Program-made: the position numbers and the translations under genes
Part shown: in pieces, positions 1-7,600 of the stretch
How positions within the stretch are numbered: the stretch's first letter is position 1
Layout of the letters: every line of letters starts with the position of its first letter
The notes under the pieces: generated by a model
Told to the model about the DNA's origin: nothing
Seen by the model: the letters and a program-made list of their open reading frames with translations, nothing else
Databases searched by the model: none
Assembly (NCBI GenBank): GCA_021772365.1
Contig: JAJFMC010000412.1
Location: forward strand, 1 to 8,540
Direction: 5' to 3'
DNA length: 8,540 nt
Source of the DNA: Chlamydiota bacterium
GTDB lineage: Bacteria > Chlamydiota > Chlamydiia > Chlamydiales > Criblamydiaceae

Positions 1-14
1 GTAGCAATCAGGGT

Positions 15-1511
15 CTACGGTCTATATTGGGCAATTTCGGATAGTGCTCTTAGTGTGTTGATGAGTGACATGCGTCGCTTTTTCCACTGCCAATGTGGAA
101 AGGCAAAATCATTCATTGTCTCATAATTGTATTGTTTAGACGAGCCATAGCCATGGCTGTGGGTGAAAATCCATTCTGGGTTTGGACGTGCCTTCTCATC
201 GTTATAGGCCTTGAGAAATCGATCTACCACATGTTGACTAAATGTTTGATGTGCTCCATACTCCTCCCACCAATGGATTTTGGTCATCTCAAGGGGAGGG
301 CATTTTTTCTGAGCAAGATGAAACAGTTGTCCGATATATTTTGCTTTAAGGATCAATGGAACCTCTTGTAGCAGATCGTCGGAAGCACACTCTGCATCTA
401 TTGATACACGTAAAGTTCCCAACAGGATGTATTCGTATGCTTCCTTAAAGCCTTCAAAGGTTGGATTTAGTTCAAGCGTAGAGATCCCTAATTCATGTAA
501 TAGAATAGGGTGCTGGCCATACGCATTACGTTTTAGCCACTCGTTTTTAGGCTTGGTGTTTTTCTCAGACCACACGTGTAGCAAGGTAGCAATAAGGATA
601 TTGTTTTCGTTAACTTGCATACTGTCGATTGTATTAAAAACGAGCTTGTTACGGTTGAAGACTAGGCCCAAAATGTTTGAATGAACGGTATCGGTGTGAG
701 AGAAATTTATGTTTAGGTATTCGCAAGAAGCCTCAATACACTCATAGTGCCTAGGGGTGAGTTGCTCAATGGAAAAGAACTGTTTTCTATTTATAATATT
801 CAAGGTGAATTTAAAATTTTCCAATACTTCTTGTCGTATGTGATTCCATGACTTTTTCACTTTCTCCAATAAAGGTACAGTTGTATTAACATGGTAATAT
901 ATTCGCCAATCCAATGCAGGAGGACATGCAGCATTGTCAAATTGGTGGAGGGGTATCGGTAGAACAAGGCGATATTTATCAATTTCGTGTAGTATGTAGG
1001 ATTTACTGATGAGTTGCTGGCTAAGTTTATTTAAAATATCTAATATTTTATCGACTTGACTATCGAGGATATGATCAGAGATTATTTCTTGTAGCTCTTC
1101 ACTATAACCATAGCATGCTAGATCTTGTTTGATCCTGAGTTCAGCGAAATGGATGGTACAAGCAATATCCTCAATGTCGCAATCATCATCATAGGTTAGC
1201 ATAGTGATGACTTGGGCAAACATGAGAGGGACATGATACCCGGCATTCTCTGTTAACCAATGCAGCCTTTTTCCGTGAGGTAGCTGTTCTAGATATTCAA
1301 CAATATCTTCGTATTGTTGATTTTTCAGCATCCTATTGAGAAGACACTTTTCCGTGTCATAGGGACTGGAAAGAGGTGGTTGATGATGTTGTTTTTTTTC
1401 TAGGGGGATCTTCAACTGGGGAATATTCACTGGTTTTTTTTTGTCGATTGGGATTTCAGGTGACGTCAATGGATATGTTGGTAATGATGGTCCGCTTTGT
1501 GTAATTGTCAT
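15..1511 (-). CDS. Uncharacterised 498-residue protein, probably cytoplasmic
   Basis: I do not recognise a family. The start is ATG at 1511-1509; no good Shine-Dalgarno sequence precedes it (TTGATACC lies directly upstream), and the next Met (residue 61) has no better site. The stop is TAG at 17-15. Residues 1-50 are proline- and lysine-rich and look disordered (PSLPTYPLTSPEIP, KKKP, KKQHHQPP). The remainder looks mainly helical, for example DKILDILNKLSQQLISKSYI at about 154-173, with an aromatic- and charge-rich end (HWWEEYG at 413-419; FPHWQWKKRRMSLI near 471-484). There is no signal peptide or membrane segment, and about nine cysteines are scattered through it, which suggests a reducing compartment. 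It lies 127 bases downstream of the adhesin gene on the same strand. It could be a host-directed effector or a lineage-specific cytoplasmic protein; nothing visible decides this. Confidence 0.85.
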   Translation of the reverse strand: MTITQSGPSLPTYPLTSPEIPIDKKKPVNIPQLKIPLEKKQHHQPPLSSPYDTEKCLLNRMLKNQQYEDIVEYLEQLPHGKRLHWLTENAGYHVPLMFAQVITMLTYDDDCDIEDIACTIHFAELRIKQDLACYGYSEELQEIISDHILDSQVDKILDILNKLSQQLISKSYILHEIDKYRLVLPIPLHQFDNAACPPALDWRIYYHVNTTVPLLEKVKKSWNHIRQEVLENFKFTLNIINRKQFFSIEQLTPRHYECIEASCEYLNINFSHTDTVHSNILGLVFNRNKLVFNTIDSMQVNENNILIATLLHVWSEKNTKPKNEWLKRNAYGQHPILLHELGISTLELNPTFEGFKEAYEYILLGTLRVSIDAECASDDLLQEVPLILKAKYIGQLFHLAQKKCPPLEMTKIHWWEEYGAHQTFSQHVVDRFLKAYNDEKARPNPEWIFTHSHGYGSSKQYNYETMNDFAFPHWQWKKRRMSLINTLRALSEIAQYRP

Positions 1512-1582
1512 GGTATCAAGTTACAGTTTGATTTTGTGATGTTGAAATAAATACTTTAAATCGGGACTAAATACAAGGAAAA

Positions 1583-1613
1583 GAAAAAAAAGTGTAACCC
1601 TCAAGACGGGGAG
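1583..1613 (-). terminator. Possible weak terminator in the 127-base intergenic spacer
   Basis: Between the stop of the giant gene and the start of the next gene, the minus strand carries a run of eight T (1584-1591). It is preceded by a poor hairpin candidate, CCC/GGG (1598-1600 with 1608-1610) with a seven-base loop and a GTTACAC spacer. The T run fits an intrinsic terminator, but the stem is too short to be convincing, so read-through into the downstream gene is plausible. Confidence 0.2.
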
Positions 1614-1638
1614 CAGGTGGTATCAGAAAAGGTACCCC

Positions 1639-4600
1639 TTACTCTTGTGGGTGTGCATCTTTACCATTCAAGCTTTTATCTTCTAGCTCTTGGTTTATAT
1701 TTAAGTCTTGAGGGTCATATTCACTAAAATTATTATCTTCACTGACAGCTGGATCAGTCACGATGATCTGATTCTCGCCATCAGGAACATCAAGGTCCGC
1801 ATCTGCTGTGACATATACTTTTTTAACCACGTACCAATCTTCGGGATCGAAGGTTATAGAGTCTGTGGACAATGCACCTTCAGGCATGTTTACACCGTCA
1901 AGGTTAATTGTCACTGGATGGCTTGGTTTTAGACTTAAGTAGATCTCAAACCAACCTTTAACAGTTTCGTCATCTTCAGACTCAACGAACAACTCAGAAA
2001 TAATAACCGGTGGTAGTACTGAACCTTCAATGAGGTCGATTCCTGGACGTGGAACTAATATGTTCATATCTGGGAAGAAATTCCTTCCTAGGATACCGGA
2101 TAGGATGATTTCAGATTCGTAATATACGTCAGGCCTAAGCTCTAGCTGATCTAACTCATTATCTGTTTGTGATATGACGAATAATGGTGAGTCATCGTTG
2201 ATGATGACGATTTCGCTGGTCTCGATAATCTGACTCAGTTTGGGTTGTGGAGCGTCAGTATCACCTGTAACGTTTAAGATCGACAACGTGAAGGCTTCGT
2301 TTGGCTCGAATACAAAATCACTATTGATGATTACTGTCACATTTCGCTGGGTATCGTTTTCAGGGATAGTGACCTGACCTAGCGCTTGTTGATAATCTTG
2401 ACCACCACTTTGTGGATTACCACCTACCGTTGCTGGTGCGAAACCCGAGCCACCGTCACTGGTGCCATAGACAAATGTGAGGTCTTGGTAGGTTGGTCGA
2501 TCAAGTTCGATGCTTAATTCTACCTGGACAGTACCTGTGTTACCCTCAGGAATGGCATTATTTAACGGAGTGAAGCTGACGATTGGCTCTGGGTCATCGT
2601 TCAATACATTACCCTGACCTTGTAGATCGTTGAACTGTTGATTGATCGTTCCCTGTGTTGGGTTTAGGTTGACGTAGAAGGACTCTGTAAGCTCGTGTTT
2701 CTCATCGTTAAGAACCTCAATATAAACAGGTTTAAGAAGAGCTGGTGACACTGGGTTATCTGGATCAGTAATGAGCTCTTGGTAGGTCATCTCAAATCCA
2801 GGAGGAAGTGGAATGTAATCGTTATCACCAACAAGTGCTAAGTGGTCTGGTCCTAATGGAGGGTTTGTTCCGTCGGCAGTAGAGACCCCAAATACTACAT
2901 CGTCGTAAGTTGGGTTAGACAGTCTTACTGTAAATGTGAATATGGTACTGTTTCCTTCCGCTCCTTCACCTAAGGTGACGTCGTTGATCGTGAGCAATGG
3001 TGCGAAGTCGTCATTGACGATGGTTGCCTCTTCAGTGACTTCGGAATTTGCATTGCCAACTAGTGAATTGTCACTGGCCTTAACGTTAAGAGCAAATTTT
3101 TCATCTAACTCGTGTTTATTGTCTGGTACGACTCCTACTTCTGCGAGATTGTTAACGACTACGCTGTGGTCGGTGCTTGCAAAGATAGTATTCTGCTTGT
3201 TAAGGATTGGGAAGAAATCATTATCAGTCAATGGATCGTCAGTAGGGAAGGCTAGTGGGCCGGAAGAAGCAAATACTGTGTTGGATGTTAGAACAGTATC
3301 GAATGCTGTTGCACCTAAACGTTCTATATCGAACTGATAGAGAGTAGGTGTACCATTAGGATGGGTTTCTTCATCAATACCAACCGGTGGAGAGAGTATG
3401 AGGATCGGTTTTTCGTCATCATTAACAATTTCTACTTCGAAGAGCTCCATCGTTGGGTCTACTTCAACAAAGTTACCTTGGTCACCGGAAACTCCAGTCA
3501 CTTGAACGGTTAACCACTCGTTGAATTCAAATACGTCGTCAGCATTGGTGCTGACGCTGAATGATGCTCTAACTTCACCTGTTAGCGGATCAAATTGTGA
3601 ACCTGTTTGAAAGACCACGATGGGTTGATCATTGGTGATTGGAATGTAATCATTCAAGAATAAGTTGTCTGGTGTTTGAGCAGGACCCCATTCATTTGTG
3701 AAGTCGAGGCTTTGAATCGCTAGTGTACCATCAAATGTTTCGGCGAATACTGTGATATTCTCAAATGATGGGTTGGACATGACGATATCGAAGTCTACTG
3801 TACCAAATGCCGGATTAGTAGGTGTTCCGCCAGGAGGTTCATTTGGTCCGCCAATTGTCCCTTCGTTGATAGATGTTGGAGATGTTGGGACGATACTGAT
3901 TTTTGGTGGATCATCGTCATTTAAGATTGTTCCAACACCTGTCAAGATACTGTTGTCTGTGTCATACTCAGGTCCAATGATGACAGGGGTGCTTGTATTT
4001 GGATCAAGGTTAAGAGTGGTGTTAAAGACTTCATTAAACTCGTGCATAAAGTCAGGGATGGTATCGACGGTAATCGTTTTAACAGTCATTTGTTTGTCAT
4101 CGATTATTTGATCATACTCTCCTGATGCAAAACTAATGGTTGTTGGTCCAATGACTGTGTAGTCTTGTAAAGCTCCGCTTCCTGTCGCAGGCATCTGTTG
4201 TGGTAGAATAAGTGGTGATCCGTCAGCAAATACTGCATCAAAAGTAAGATCAAATGCTGTTTCTCCAAGCTTCGTTATATTGAAGACTAGAGGTGTTGCT
4301 GCTCCAGGTGGTGTGCCTTCTAGTCCTTGTGGATCACTGATAATGATCAATGGTGGATCGTCATCGTTATTGATAAATAAATCAACTGTATCTGTACCGC
4401 CATTAACTCCTCTATCACCCGCAGTTTTTGTGTCACTACCCGTGACATCGCCGATGTTAAGGTTGAAATTCTCATTATTCTCGTACTTAGGATCAGCAAC
4501 GGAGAAGACTGCAAATGAATCGCTTTCTATGAGGCCTGACTGAATGGTTACCGTTGTACCTTGTGCGATTTCAACATAGTCAGTATCACCAAGCAATCCA

Positions 4601-7600
4601 GGGTCAAAACCGACCATTGGTGTACCATCAGCGGTGAAGTATTCGATAGTGAGGTCTTCATAGGTTGGGTTACTGAGTGTGATCTTGAATGCATATTCAC
4701 CTGGGGAGGTGATAATATTGTCGTAGAAAGGTCTTCCCTCTGTTCCTTCAAGCTCTGTAGTGCTGTTTATTGGGACCAAATTTATCTCAGGAGCTTGGTC
4801 ATCGTTCTGGATGATTCCGTAAGCTGTGTCAACGTCTATCACAGCGTTTGTTGGGTTCGATACTTGTACTCTAAAGTCTTCATCCTTCTCGTACTTGATA
4901 TCACCGAGGACATCAACTGTCACAGTGTGAGTTACACTTGTTCCGCCAGGTGTCGGGGTTTCAGCTCCAAAACTTGCCAGTGCCTGAGCAAGGCCTTGGT
5001 AGTCCTTTTCACCGGTTAGAATTTGATCTAGTGCAGCATAACCGGTTGGCGTGCCATCGCCATCTAGTGTTTCATACCAAACTTCGACGTCGTATTTACC
5101 CATGTAATCGACAGTGATGGTGAAGGTGAATGGTGTAATTCCTGAGTCGCCTTCATCGATGGGGCTAGCAGGACCTGTGATGGTGATGACTGGTAGTGCC
5201 ATACCAGCATCGTATGTATCGTTATTCTCTTGAGCTACGACGATAAATGGATCGGTACGCTCTGTCACTTGATCAGCATCGCTGTCTATGGTGTCGTCAC
5301 CACCGACGTTAGGAGCGGTAAGCACATATCCATCTTGCTGCTTGAACTCGAGGAAATATGAGCTTGGGAAGTTAGGTCCAGGCTCTGGACTATCGGGGTT
5401 AAGGATTCCTGTAAATATGCCTTGTAGTTGATCTGTTGTTGTGACCATAAAGGCATCGGAGTCAATTTTCTGTATCTCTACCAAAGCATTTTCACTGAAG
5501 ACATTGACAGTTGTGGTTCCTGGATTACCATTAATTTCAGTATCACTAAGGATTGTGATGGAGTCATTGCGATAGAATTCTTGGTTTATCGGTAGCTCAA
5601 GGGAGACATTGAAGGTACCTGATTCACCATTTTCAACATTTGGAATAGAGTTTGGGTTAGGATTTTGTGGTGCTGTTGCTGATAAGGGTATATATACATA
5701 ATCGTCACTTTGTACATTTAGGGTTAAATCACTGATAATGTCTTGTAGACCTTTTGTGATAGCATCGACAATGTTGCTGGAGTCACCTGATAACACTTCT
5801 ACTTCTCCAACTCCAAGGTCACTTACAATTCCTTTCCAGAAATCTACTTCACTACTTGTAACTAAGAAGAGTGGGATAATATCGTTTGTAGGATCACTAT
5901 CGCTTAGATTGAGAGCGGTTTTCACTTGTGTCACTACATCGGGATAGTCTTCATTGCTATCAATGACTGAATCGCCATTATTAGCCATAGTGATTAAATA
6001 ACTTCCATTTTGACCTTGTGGAGGCTTATGTCCATCTGCATCAGTACTTAAGATGATAACCTTAAAGGCTCCATCTCTAAATGTGCCTGTTCCCTGTGCA
6101 TCAGAATCAGCAGTATTAGGAGTAAGCGATAATCCTGCATGGAAAAGGGCTTCTAATGAGCCTTCAGGTCCATCACCTCCTCCACCAGTTTGAAGCCCAT
6201 GAACGACATTATTTAAATCAGTCTCATTTGTAGGTGTCATTGGTAAAATACTAAATTCATTTTTGAAGATGTAGTCTCCAGGGTCACCAAAAGGACTTAT
6301 GGGTTTGTCAAGGAAAGAACCAAATCCTACATTTAGATCACTTTGGAATTCTTCTAGACCATTTATAATATCTGGGAAAACAGTGTCAAATGTTACAATG
6401 TCATCACGAAATGAACCCGTTAAGTCTTCTAAAAAGTAGACGTCGAGAGGTTGTACAATACCAGTATCAGTTTGTAAAACGGTAATATCAAAATCAACAG
6501 GTGTTCCACGTTCGAGAGATACATTTACCTCAACAGGTTGGTTCGTATTGCCCTGCTCACTCAAAGTTGTAGTATAAGGGTTGCCGTTGCTTGGATCTTG
6601 ATAGGTGGGATCTAATGGATCACCATAAGTGCTTGCATCGCCAATCCCGTAGACACGGACGTTATTGGCTAGACCTGCTAGGGTTGTTGCTTCTGTGACA
6701 AAGTCATTACCAGTGGGTAGTCCATCTGTAAGCATTAGCACGCTGTACATTTCAGGGCTAGCAGGTAAGCTTCCAAGGATGGTGTTAACTTTTACTAGAG
6801 CTCCTTGGTAGTTACTGCCATCGGCATCTACACCAAGTCCAGCAGCCGTTAGACCGCTTAAGATATCAATCACATCGGAAGTAGAGTTTCCGTCAAGGTC
6901 TGCATTGGCAGCGGTAGTCACAATTGTCGTTCCACCTGTTGGATCCATATTTGCATTGTCTGCTGTACTACCAAATCCGACAATTCCTATTTGCGTGTTA
7001 CCACCAATTCCCAAACCGTTAATTTGGTTGACTAAAGCAGTAAATGCGTCAATTTCAGCCTGAAGAATGGTCGTGTCGGGTAAAACAGTACCATCTAACA
7101 TGTTTGTAGAAGCACTATTAGATAGGTCAACGACGAAGATAATTGTTGGTGTATGGCTAACCCATAGATCTGTCGTTGCCGGTAGTTCTGTAAATTCATA
7201 GAAACCGTTTGCATCTGTAGTCGTTGTAGCTACATGAACAGCTCCCACCCCTGATGCTCCAAGAGCGTTTGCATAGAGGTTAACAGTGATGCCTTCTAAA
7301 CCAGGCTCATTGTTATCTTGGATACCGTTGTGATTTTGATCGTTCCAAACAAAATTACTGATTGCCGCACCACCGGTTTCTGGATCGTTGGAACCAAAGA
7401 CGAAACCTGCATCAACGTTGGAGATTTGCTCATTTTGGTTAATTACAAAGGAGTCAGATCTGATAAATCCATCGGGAACAGGAGGAGTGGTGTTAACTGC
7501 ATCACTGTCATTATTTGCATCTAATGGGTTAGTACTTGTATGTGTTGATGGAGAATAGAACTGTGGAATCTCCCATAGTAAGTAGTAATCATCGCCGTCA

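Noticed and set aside
1512..1600. Possible promoter for the 498-residue gene on the minus strand: TTGTAT, 17 bases, TATTTA
   Set aside because: Each hexamer matches the sigma-70 consensus at only about three of six positions, which is common by chance in an AT-rich spacer.
1511..1625. Eight-base direct repeat TGGTATCA at 1511-1518 and 1618-1625
   Set aside because: Only two copies, one overlapping a start codon; too short to distinguish from chance, with no target-site or operator features.
1629..1640. Small palindrome AAGG-TACC-CCTT at the stop codon of the giant gene
   Set aside because: A four-base stem with a four-base loop and no adjoining T run on the minus strand; not a credible terminator.
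7313..7350. EF-hand-like loops (DVNDNGTFD, DQNHNGIQD) considered as dockerin or thrombospondin type 3 repeats
   Set aside because: Each is single and sits at the start of an SdrD B-like domain, where this loop is normal; there are no paired dockerin repeats.
7372..7410. VFGSNDPETGG considered as an FG-GAP (integrin alpha) repeat
   Set aside because: It is the closing strand and linker of an SdrD B-like domain; no further FG-GAP repeats or propeller blades are present, so no integrin alpha-like chain is supported in this window.
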